Shown one piece after another: positions 1 through 6,870 of a stretch of 64,000 bases of DNA (positions are counted from its first letter, which is position 1; each line of letters starts with the position of its first letter). The stretch is taken from NCBI RefSeq assembly GCF_020531905.1, contig NZ_JAJAWG010000006.1, positions 62,001 through 126,000 of the forward strand. The letters are read 5' to 3'. Under the pieces are notes generated by a model. The model did not search any database and was not told the DNA's origin. It was given only the letters and a program-made list of their open reading frames with translations. This stretch comes from Deefgea salmonis. GTDB lineage: Bacteria > Pseudomonadota > Gammaproteobacteria > Burkholderiales > Chitinibacteraceae. The translations under genes and the position numbers were made by a program.

Positions 1-40
1 TCTGGATGCAATGATTTTAATTCGTTGCATCCAGATACCC
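1..40. repeat. Inverted repeat at window edge, probable truncated copy of the GGGTAT/ATACCC palindrome
   Basis: Bases 1-11 (TCTGGATGCAA) and 25-35 (TTGCATCCAGA) are perfect reverse complements with a 13-base loop. The right arm runs straight into TACCC. If the bases before position 1 were GGGTA, this would be a perfect copy of the interspersed palindrome seen elsewhere in the window. That completion lies outside the window and is inferred. Confidence 0.5.
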
Positions 41-126
41 CGTGTAAATATCACCAAAATCAAACATGGCATCTCCAAAGTGATGGGCTATAACTAGATT
101 ATTTCTTTTATAGAAGTAGTGCCATC

Positions 127-1071
127 ATGCCTCACACTCCCCTACCCGATTGGCTCAGCACTCTGGCCATTTACAGCATACTCGTCGGTATTGCTTGCTT
201 TGTATACATCCTGCTCGATCAACGCCAACGCCCCAAACCGATGATGTCAATCATGCTCTGGGTGTGGCCAATTAATGCATTGTGGGCTGGCCCTTTGGCA
301 ATTTGGGCTTACCGACACATTGGCAACGGCAGCAAACCTCGGATTGCCCATACAGTAACAATGCCCGCTCAATCGTCAAAACCGCAAGCAATGAGCGACG
401 AAGGCAAGCCCACAATGATGCACAGCATGTCGATGCAAGACATGCCAATGAAAGACAAGCCCATGAAGGATATGCCCAATATGGACATGTCCAATATGCA
501 GATGCCTACCCCTGCCCCTACTTCAACGCCAAACTCAATGTCGTCCATGCCGGAAATGAAAATGAATATGCCAGCGCATATAAAAATGGATATGAAGATG
601 GATATGCCGATGCAGATGGGCGCAAAAAAACCGTTCTGGCAAAGCATTACCGCCGGCACATTGCATTGTGGCGCTGGTTGTAGCCTGGCCGATTTGATCG
701 GCCCATGGCTGTTTGCTGCCAGCCCCTTTTTGTTATGGGGCAGTCCCGTCTTTGGCGAATGGGCGCTCGATTACCTGCTGGCACTCGCTATTGGTGTTAC
801 CTTCCAGTACGGTGGTTTGCTCGGCATGGTGCCTGAAACCGGCGCTGCGCTCTGGTGGCGGGCACTCAAAGTGGACTCACTGTCTTTAACTTCATGGCAA
901 ATTGGCATGTATGGCTGGATGGCACTAGCTATTTTTGCGTTGATCGGGCCAATGTCGCCCACTGAGCCGATATTTTGGTTCATGATGCAAATCGCCATGG
1001 CCTGCGGCTTTATCACCGCCTACCCGATGAACTGGTTTTTAGTCAAAACCGGCATTAAAACCGCCATGTAA
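127..1071 (+). CDS. DUF4396 membrane protein with a Met/His-rich linker
   Basis: A 314-residue membrane protein. Two hydrophobic segments lie near residues 12-30 and 38-62. A low-complexity stretch from about 75 to 168 follows, packed with Met, Asp, Lys and Pro (repeats such as MKDMPNMDM and KMDMPMQM). The C-terminal part has the HCGAGCSLADLIG motif and several further membrane helices, which is the DUF4396 pattern. Met-rich stretches of this kind bind Cu(I) or Ag(I) in proteins such as CopB/PcoB, so a role in copper handling is possible but inferred. No clear ribosome binding site precedes the ATG, and the upstream gene is outside the window. Frame and family are fairly sure; function is unknown. 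Confidence 0.8.
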   Translation: MPHTPLPDWLSTLAIYSILVGIACFVYILLDQRQRPKPMMSIMLWVWPINALWAGPLAIWAYRHIGNGSKPRIAHTVTMPAQSSKPQAMSDEGKPTMMHSMSMQDMPMKDKPMKDMPNMDMSNMQMPTPAPTSTPNSMSSMPEMKMNMPAHIKMDMKMDMPMQMGAKKPFWQSITAGTLHCGAGCSLADLIGPWLFAASPFLLWGSPVFGEWALDYLLALAIGVTFQYGGLLGMVPETGAALWWRALKVDSLSLTSWQIGMYGWMALAIFALIGPMSPTEPIFWFMMQIAMACGFITAYPMNWFLVKTGIKTAM

Positions 1072-1093
1072 ACGGCATTCATCGGTCATGGCA

Positions 1094-1135
1094 CGCGGTT
1101 CAATCCCCCCTCAATGGCGATCCGATTGAATCGCG
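1094..1135. repeat. Imperfect inverted repeat upstream of the MscS-type gene
   Basis: CGCGGTTCAATC (1094-1105) and GATTGAATCGCG (1124-1135) pair at 11 of 12 positions around an 18-base centre. It lies between two plus-strand genes. It is not followed by a T-run, so it is not an obvious terminator. It could be an operator or an RNA hairpin. Confidence 0.35.
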
Positions 1136-1226
1136 ATACCGTGCGCTCCAAAGCTTGCATATTTCTGAATCATTCCCTGTGGGAACGCGTAAAATACCAC
1201 AACCTCTGCCACAGACTACATATGTT

Positions 1227-3494
1227 ATGACTCGTTTTCTTGCTGTATTTTTGCTACTGCTACTCTCAAACGTCGTAGCGGCGCCCATTGATTTACTGTT
1301 GGCGCGACCAGAGAATAACGCCAGTAGTAGCGCAGCACTCATCAGCAGCGATAGTGAATTTGTACGCTTAAATCAGCGGCTGGAACTAGCCCAGTCGGCC
1401 CTTGCCACCTTAGAAAAAAACACCAACTCACCCGATCGTGAATTAAGTCGATTTTGGCTCACGCTCGAAATTTATGCCTACCGCCAACACATTGCCGCAC
1501 TCAATGGCCTAAACGCCTTAGATCAGCAAGACAATCGCATTACCCCCATCCATGCCAGCCAAAGCGATGTACAGCGCCAAAATGAGCGCCAATTGCTTGA
1601 GCAAGAAATCGATGTGTTACGCAACAACCTCAGCGTACAAGAAACCTATCTCAATACCATTCACGATGAACTAGGCCAAGCCCAAGCGGAGCTCCGCCTC
1701 CATCAAGGCTTACTTGAAAAAACCACGACGCAAAGCACGCGTACGCAAATCGCCGCCCAAGTCGCCATTTCACAACATAAAGTAGACACTTGGCTAGCAA
1801 CGCTGGCCAGTATCGACGCGCGACAACAATTTAACCGTGCGCAATTGCAAGCGCGCCGTGAGCAGGTATTGGCACTGGATACCGCGCTAGGCCCCAATCA
1901 AAATCAATTGCAAGGCGAAGTGCTCAATGACGAGCTGCAACACATTACCCAGCAGCAACAGCACTACGCCCAATTACAAAACATTCAAATCAATAAAGAG
2001 CAACAGCTACGCCAACAGCTCAACGCAATCAAAGCGCAGCGCACAACACTCAATCGCCAATTGGACAGTGCAAAAACAAGCAATAAAACCCAATTGCAAA
2101 CACAACAATCCACTTTGGATCAACAAGAACAAGCGCTGCAACAGCAGCTTGAAACACTCGCCATTGAATCGGGGGTTTTGTCTGACTTGATGATGACCAA
2201 CACCATAGAAAATCGTTTTTGGAAAAAACGCGTTTCACTTAAAAACAGTGGCAAACAAGCTGAAATTCAGCGCTTAAATGAAGAAGCACAAAACTGGTTA
2301 AACACCTTGCGCAACATGCGGGCTGCCATGCAAAAATCGGCAGGTATTGCTCAAGACCAGCTAGATCAACTGAGTAAAGCGAGCGATACCCCAGCAGTTC
2401 TACGACAGACTTGGCAAGAAAGAGAAGCCATCTACCGCGAATCTGCCATTGATTTACGCCGCTCAGATGAAAAATTTAATCGCTGGCTCAATGAAACCGC
2501 ACAGCAAGATAAAACGCTGTCCATGCGCACCGATTATTGGCAAGAAAAGATGCACACACAGCTGAGCCAAGTTTGGCACTATGAATTATTTAGCGTTAAC
2601 GACCATATCGAAGTAGATGGCCAGCGTATTAATATTTCACGCGGGGTGACCATCGGCAAAATGTGCATCGCCGTTTTACTCATTACAGTCGGTTTCGCGC
2701 TGTGTATTTTCATCAGCCATTTCATCGAAAAAGCCCTCATCCAACGTAGCCGATTTCCTGAAGTCTCAATTCGAATCGCCAAACGCTGGATCTTATCGAT
2801 TGCCTTTATTGGCCTACTGATTAATTCATTACTGATTGTCCAAATCCCACTCGCCGCTTTTGCTTTTTTAGGCGGTGCGATTGCCATTGGCTTGGGTTTT
2901 GGCATGCAAACACTACTTAAAAACCTAATCAGCGGCTTGATGATGCTGCTCGAGCGCCCTTTTCGCCCCGGTGACACCATTGCCGTGGCGGGCATTTTAG
3001 GCACAGTGGTCGATATGAATGTACGCGCAGCCGTGGTGCGCGACGTCAATGGCATCGATACCTTGGTGCCCAATAGTACTTTTCTCGAACAAAATGTCAC
3101 CAACTGGAGTTACACCAACAGCATCATTCGCCAAGGTTTTCAGGTCGGTGTCGCCTATGGCAGTGATTTACGCCTTGTTGCAAAATTACTCGAAGAAGAA
3201 GTCCTGCGCCACGGGCAAATCTGTAAAAATAAAACCCCTGAAATCCTACTCGAAGACTTTGCTGCCGATGCGCTCACCTTTGGCATTTATTACTGGCTCG
3301 ATATCGGCGCAGGAACGATTGGTCGTCAAGTCGCCAGCGATTTGCGCTTTATGATCGATGCGAGCTTTCGCAAACACGATATTTGCATTGCTTACCCGCA
3401 ACGAGACGTTCATCTGGATGTCAGCAGCCCACTCAAAATCCAACTCCAAACCTCAGACCCCGCACTTGCATCCGGCAAGACGGCGGCCAATTAA
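1227..3494 (+). CDS. Mechanosensitive ion channel, MscS family, with long periplasmic coiled-coil region
   Basis: A 755-residue channel thought to open on membrane tension and relieve osmotic downshock. I place the start at the ATG at 1227 because it begins a signal peptide (MTRFLAVFLLLLLSNVVA); the frame is open further upstream to 1155 but that part is not signal-like. Residues about 30-460 are Gln/Leu-rich and strongly coiled-coil, as in the periplasmic domains of MscK/YbiO-type channels. Three membrane helices follow (about 475-500, 521-541, 543-568). The last is Gly/Ala-rich (GGAIAIGLGFGMQTLL), like the MscS pore helix, and leads into the beta domain (ERPFRPGDTI, VPNSTFLEQNVTNWSY). It has fewer helices than E. 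coli MscK, so I give no gene symbol. Confidence 0.85.
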   Translation: MTRFLAVFLLLLLSNVVAAPIDLLLARPENNASSSAALISSDSEFVRLNQRLELAQSALATLEKNTNSPDRELSRFWLTLEIYAYRQHIAALNGLNALDQQDNRITPIHASQSDVQRQNERQLLEQEIDVLRNNLSVQETYLNTIHDELGQAQAELRLHQGLLEKTTTQSTRTQIAAQVAISQHKVDTWLATLASIDARQQFNRAQLQARREQVLALDTALGPNQNQLQGEVLNDELQHITQQQQHYAQLQNIQINKEQQLRQQLNAIKAQRTTLNRQLDSAKTSNKTQLQTQQSTLDQQEQALQQQLETLAIESGVLSDLMMTNTIENRFWKKRVSLKNSGKQAEIQRLNEEAQNWLNTLRNMRAAMQKSAGIAQDQLDQLSKASDTPAVLRQTWQEREAIYRESAIDLRRSDEKFNRWLNETAQQDKTLSMRTDYWQEKMHTQLSQVWHYELFSVNDHIEVDGQRINISRGVTIGKMCIAVLLITVGFALCIFISHFIEKALIQRSRFPEVSIRIAKRWILSIAFIGLLINSLLIVQIPLAAFAFLGGAIAIGLGFGMQTLLKNLISGLMMLLERPFRPGDTIAVAGILGTVVDMNVRAAVVRDVNGIDTLVPNSTFLEQNVTNWSYTNSIIRQGFQVGVAYGSDLRLVAKLLEEEVLRHGQICKNKTPEILLEDFAADALTFGIYYWLDIGAGTIGRQVASDLRFMIDASFRKHDICIAYPQRDVHLDVSSPLKIQLQTSDPALASGKTAAN

Positions 3495-3507
3495 GGCTTA
3501 TTGAACC

Positions 3508-3777
3508 ATGTCCGAATCGATGTCTCCCACCCTTCTTGCCCAGTTCAACCCCGATGAAAGCACTGTTTATCAAAGACTCCGTCGGCAACGGCAATGCACC
3601 AGCACGGAGCTGATTAAGCACTGTTCAATTGCTAATCCACATGGATTGATTGCTGCAATCAACCAAAAGCTCGTTGATAGCGATTGGCATATTTTTGTGA
3701 GCGTTGCGCGCAGCAGCAAACCACAAGCCGCCCCCATCGCCTACTATCGCCTCTGCCGAAAGCCTGTGCTGCGCTAA
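3508..3777 (+). CDS. Small hypothetical protein, 89 residues
   Basis: The frame opens 13 bases after the channel gene and is probably cotranscribed with it. The protein is basic and soluble, with no signal peptide or membrane segment. A stretch near residues 22-60 (RLRRQRQCTSTELIKHC, then ANPHGLIAAINQKL) could form a small winged-helix-like fold, because it resembles the spacing in MarR/FaeA-type domains, but this is weak. AAGG at 3493-3496 is a possible, rather distant ribosome binding site. I do not recognise the family. Confidence 0.55.
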   Translation: MSESMSPTLLAQFNPDESTVYQRLRRQRQCTSTELIKHCSIANPHGLIAAINQKLVDSDWHIFVSVARSSKPQAAPIAYYRLCRKPVLR

Positions 3778-3910
3778 ATCGGCCGTATCCGCACGGGCCA
3801 AACCCCACTAACGACTCACAAAAACTTGGCCATGTTTAGACTTGGTGTTGATGCTGTGCCGCAGGCACTTAAAACCATCAACACGTAATCGGAATATGGC
3901 CAAAAAATTT

Positions 3911-3963
3911 TAGGTATATTGATAAACACCTTTAAAATAAAGTCTCTCAAGCCAATACCCTAG
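3911..3963. repeat. Interspersed GGGTAT/ATACCC quasi-palindrome, copy 1
   Basis: The ends TAGGTATA and ATACCCTA are inverted, with an A/T-rich core containing ACCTTTAAAATAAAGTCT. It lies about 130 bases after the small hypothetical gene and 75 bases before the trpS leader peptide. It resembles the copies at 31976 and 56734. Confidence 0.7.
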
Positions 3964-4038
3964 TTGATTCAATCATCACGGCGCAGCAAAAAAGCAAAAC
4001 ACTTGACGGCCTAAAGTCAACACTGTCACTATTGGCGC

Positions 4039-4092
4039 ATGAACTTAAGCAAACACACTCTTTCAGTTTCTTATTACTGGTGGCGCCTCTAG
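4039..4092 (+). CDS. trpS leader peptide with tandem Trp codons
   Basis: A 17-codon frame reads MNLSKHTLSVSYYWWRL and then TAG. Its penultimate part holds two adjacent TGG Trp codons at 4078-4083, and the frame ends just before competing hairpins ahead of trpS. Trp is the rarest residue, so a tandem pair in so short a frame before a Trp-tRNA synthetase gene is the classic mark of ribosome-mediated attenuation. There is no strong ribosome binding site. A TTGACG at 4003-4008 could be a -35 box, but then the transcript would start almost at the ATG. The frame is certain; translation is inferred. Confidence 0.75.
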   Translation: MNLSKHTLSVSYYWWRL

Positions 4093-4154
4093 GCGGCACT
4101 GGGTTTGTTTGTTTCGACACAACCTGCCGCCGGATTACGGTGACAGGTTTTTTT
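4084..4154 (+). promoter_or_regulatory. Transcription attenuator of trpS (antiterminator and terminator hairpins)
   Basis: Three mutually exclusive pairings can be read. A small stem CGCC (4084-4087) with GGCG (4092-4095) overlaps the end of the leader peptide. A long antiterminator pairs GGCGGCA (4092-4098) with TGCCGCC (4125-4131), extended by GGTT (4102-4105) with AACC (4121-4124). A terminator pairs AACCTG (4121-4126) with CAGGTT (4144-4149), followed by a T-run to about 4154. AACCTG is shared by the last two. A ribosome stalled at the two Trp codons should favour the antiterminator and so let trpS be transcribed when charged tRNA-Trp is scarce. Confidence 0.75.
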
Positions 4155-4204
4155 GTTTTCTACCCCTATCCCATCCGGCGGCTCCCGATTTAAGGAGCAG
4201 CAGC

Positions 4205-5236
4205 ATGTCACAACCCTCTACTCATCCGACCTCATCGGCGTCCAGCATCGTGGTCACTGGCGATCGCACCACGGGCCCTTTGCATTTAGGCCATTATGTT
4301 GGCTCATTACAAACACGCCTACGCCTACAAGAAACGCACCAGCCATTTATTTTATTAGCCGATACGCAAGCCTTGGCCGACCATCAAGGCGATTATCGTG
4401 CGGTGCGGCAGTCGGTGATTGATGTGGCACTGGACTACCTTGCCGTCGGCATTGACCCGAAAAAGTCGACCATTTTGATTCAATCGATGGTGCCTGAACT
4501 AGCGGAGCTATCGTTTTACTTGATGAATCTGGTCTCCATTGCTCGCTTAGAGCGCAATCCCACCGTTAAATCCGAGCTCAAAGCCAAAGGGCAAGATCGC
4601 AATGTAGCCGCTGGTTTTTTAAGCTACCCCGTTAGCCAAGCCGCTGACATTACCGCCTTACGCGGCACTTTAATTCCGGTCGGGGCCGATCAATTACCGA
4701 TGATTGAGCAAACCAATGAAATTGTTCGCCGCTTTAACCGGATGGTGGGCGAAGACATTCTCAGTGAATGCAGCGCGCTATTGTCCGACACCAGTCGCTT
4801 ACCCGGTATTGATGGCAAAAAGAAAATGAGCCGTGCGGCGGGCAATCACATCGCCCTCTCTGCCAGTGCCGACAAAATTCATCAAGCCGTCAACAACATG
4901 TACACCGACGCCCAACACCTCACCATCGCTAGCCCCGGGCAAGTTGCAGGAAATGTGGTATTTCGCTTTTTAGATGCATTTGACGTCGATCCACTGCACG
5001 TTGCGCAACTCAAGGCGCAATATCAACATGGCGGCTTAGCCGACCAAGTGATCAAAACGCGCCTCGATGAACAACTACAAGCCTTAATTGCGCCAATACG
5101 TGAGCGCCGTGCGCAATTGGCCAAAGATCCCGATGCCGTTTTGTCACTCTTACTCTGCGGCTCAGCCAAAGCGCGACAAACTGCCGCCCTGACTTTGCAT
5201 AAAGTAAAAACCGCCATGGGGATGTATTATTTTTAA
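4205..5236 (+). CDS. trpS: Tryptophan--tRNA ligase
   Basis: Class I aminoacyl-tRNA synthetase that charges tRNA-Trp. The HIGH-type signature is TGPLHLGHYVGS near the N-terminus and the KMSKS-type loop is KKKMSRAAGNH. The 343-residue length from ATG 4205 matches bacterial TrpRS. I choose this start because AAGGAG lies at 4192-4197; the frame stays open upstream to 4109, but that overlaps the terminator hairpin and does not look like protein. It is a single-gene unit preceded by a Trp leader peptide and attenuator, so its level probably responds to charged tRNA-Trp. Confidence 0.95.
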   Translation: MSQPSTHPTSSASSIVVTGDRTTGPLHLGHYVGSLQTRLRLQETHQPFILLADTQALADHQGDYRAVRQSVIDVALDYLAVGIDPKKSTILIQSMVPELAELSFYLMNLVSIARLERNPTVKSELKAKGQDRNVAAGFLSYPVSQAADITALRGTLIPVGADQLPMIEQTNEIVRRFNRMVGEDILSECSALLSDTSRLPGIDGKKKMSRAAGNHIALSASADKIHQAVNNMYTDAQHLTIASPGQVAGNVVFRFLDAFDVDPLHVAQLKAQYQHGGLADQVIKTRLDEQLQALIAPIRERRAQLAKDPDAVLSLLLCGSAKARQTAALTLHKVKTAMGMYYF

Positions 5237-5345
5237 TCCAACGCCAAACTGTCACTAAGCTGCCACATTGCAAAATTTAATCTATAACGCCAAGATGCAG
5301 GCACGTTCTGCTCTTGGCCTAGCTCAAGCGAAGGCCATTGCACTT

Positions 5346-5450
5346 AAGTATTAAAACAAAAGTTTCTCACCGCGCGGCCTCGCCCTATTCGTACTCAACG
5401 TACTGTCTGCGGCTTGGGCGCTTTGTCACCCAACTTTTGTGCGCATACTT
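5346..5450. repeat. Intergenic inverted-repeat element, about 105 bp
   Basis: AAGTAT-N4-ACAAAAGTT at 5346-5364 is mirrored by AACTTTTGT-N4-ATACTT at 5432-5450. The centre is more G/C-rich than the flanks and holds a short direct repeat GTACTCAACGTAC. The element fills most of the 243-base gap between trpS and the next gene. It has the look of a REP- or MITE-type repeat, but only one copy is seen in this window, so this is provisional. Confidence 0.45.
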
Positions 5451-5479
5451 ATCAGCCATTTTTAATGGAAAGTTAGCCA

Positions 5480-6661
5480 ATGTCACTCACGCTACTGATT
5501 GTTGATCAAGATTGTTCTGCCTACGAAGCACTGCAAGAAAAACTCGGTGCGCACTTTACAATACAAATGACTCAGAGCAGCGATCAAGCAATGGCCGTGC
5601 TGGCTGATATTGCACCCGATATTTTATTAATCGACGGCAATTTAGCCGACCAAAGCGCTTATGCCGTTTGCCAAAAATACAAAAAAAACAACCCCAATGG
5701 CCAGCTACTGTTCATCGCCAGCACCGAGAAAGGCGATTATTTAGCCGCCTACGATGCCGGTGCTGACGACTTTATCAGCAAGCCGTTTTTTAATGACGAG
5801 CTGCAACAAAAACTCATTTTGTTTAAACGCAGCATCGAAGAAACCCAGCAGCTGCGTAGCTCGGTGCAAGCGGCCACCGATACCGCGATGCAAGCCATTT
5901 CAAACTCAGCTGAACTGGGTACGGTGATCAATTTTTTTAAAAAAGCCAGTCTAGCCCCCGACGAAGCCAGCTTACTCAAAGCACTGGTACAAACCACCGC
6001 CAAGTTTCAAGTTCAAGTCGCTGCCCAAATTCATCACCAAGGCACCCTTGCCACGCTCAATAGCCAAGGACGCAGCAGCCCACTGGAAGAGCATATGTTG
6101 CAAACGCTAGCGCAAGACCCGCAGCGCATTTATGAAATGGGCAAACGACTGGTCATCAACTTCCCCCGAATTATTTTGCAAGTCAAAGACATGCCCATCA
6201 GCCAGCCCGATTTATGTGGCCGTTTACGTGACCATATCGCCATTTTGGTCGAGGCCGCAGAAACCAGATTGGATGGCATTTTGAATGAAGGACAAATTCG
6301 TGGCCAGCAGCAGCTCACCCTCAACGCCATCACACTGATTCAATCGTCTATTCAAAAATTAGAAAATGAATACCGCCAGCAAGCTGGCTCTTCGATGCGA
6401 TTGTTTAGCGAATTACAAGAGAAATTTGAGCACAAGATGGTGTATTTAGGCCTCACCGATTCACAAGAAGGGGCACTACTGGATATGATTGCGCAAAGCC
6501 TAGCGGCCGCCACACAAATTTACGATCAAGGCTTATCGCTCGACGATGAGTTTTCTCATGTGATTGCCACCTTAATTTACCTCACTCAGCAATCACCACA
6601 CGCCATAACGCCCACCGCGCCAGAGGCCGAAAATGATAGCGATGACATCATGTTGTTTTAA
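5480..6661 (+). CDS. Response regulator with an uncharacterised helical output domain
   Basis: The N-terminal receiver domain (about 1-120) has the acidic pair in LLIVDQDC, the phospho-acceptor Asp in LLIDGNLAD and the Lys in DDFISKPF. The remaining 270 residues are helical with no DNA-binding or enzymatic domain that I recognise. Near residue 335 is LLDMIAQSL, a D-x3-Q motif like that of CheZ-type aspartyl-phosphate phosphatases, and the protein ends in an acidic tail DDIMLF. The protein at 26100 shares both the D-x3-Q spacing and a tail ending in LF. No kinase gene is adjacent. A role in chemotaxis-like or stress signalling is only a guess. Confidence 0.75.
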   Translation: MSLTLLIVDQDCSAYEALQEKLGAHFTIQMTQSSDQAMAVLADIAPDILLIDGNLADQSAYAVCQKYKKNNPNGQLLFIASTEKGDYLAAYDAGADDFISKPFFNDELQQKLILFKRSIEETQQLRSSVQAATDTAMQAISNSAELGTVINFFKKASLAPDEASLLKALVQTTAKFQVQVAAQIHHQGTLATLNSQGRSSPLEEHMLQTLAQDPQRIYEMGKRLVINFPRIILQVKDMPISQPDLCGRLRDHIAILVEAAETRLDGILNEGQIRGQQQLTLNAITLIQSSIQKLENEYRQQAGSSMRLFSELQEKFEHKMVYLGLTDSQEGALLDMIAQSLAAATQIYDQGLSLDDEFSHVIATLIYLTQQSPHAITPTAPEAENDSDDIMLF

Positions 6662-6692
6662 TTACTCACTCTACAACGATGATAATCATAAT

Positions 6693-6741
6693 GGGTATAG
6701 CCACGTAAACTATTAACCATACTCATTTGCGAGCAATACCT
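6693..6741. repeat. Interspersed GGGTAT/ATACCC quasi-palindrome, copy 2 (divergent)
   Basis: Starts GGGTATAG and ends ATACCTATA. The core is more diverged than in the other copies, so this is one of the weaker members. It lies 30 bases after the response regulator gene. Confidence 0.5.
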
Positions 6742-6793
6742 ATAAGATTTAGACTTATTTTTTTAGCCATCGACATCATTTATCCACGTCTGT

Positions 6794-6829
6794 GGGAATA
6801 TCCCTAATACTTTTCAGCGCCATATTCCC
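6794..6829. promoter_or_regulatory. Inverted repeat upstream of maeB, possible operator or hairpin
   Basis: GGGAATAT (6794-6801) and ATATTCCC (6822-6829) are perfect reverse complements with 20 bases between them, about 40 bases before the maeB start. The 28-base spacing of the half-sites could suit a dimeric regulator on one DNA face, or an mRNA stem. No regulator can be named. Confidence 0.35.
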
Positions 6830-6870
6830 CCAGCATCAACTCACATCGATACACGCACTAGGGGCAGATC

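Noticed and set aside
397-630. Possible tandem DNA repeat or CRISPR-like pattern in the ATG-rich stretch
   Set aside because: The repeats are irregular and codon-based; there are no constant repeats with unique spacers.
282-683. 133-codon second frame across the Met-rich part of the DUF4396 gene
   Set aside because: It arises from the repetitive ATG-rich sequence read in another frame. The primary frame has membrane helices and a family motif.
2579-3103. 174-codon minus-strand frame inside the MscS-type gene
   Set aside because: Antisense shadow of the conserved pore and beta domain.
4003-4032. Sigma-70 promoter (TTGACG with CACTAT) before the trpS leader
   Set aside because: The -10 match is poor, and the transcript would begin at the leader ATG. 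I cannot support it from sequence.
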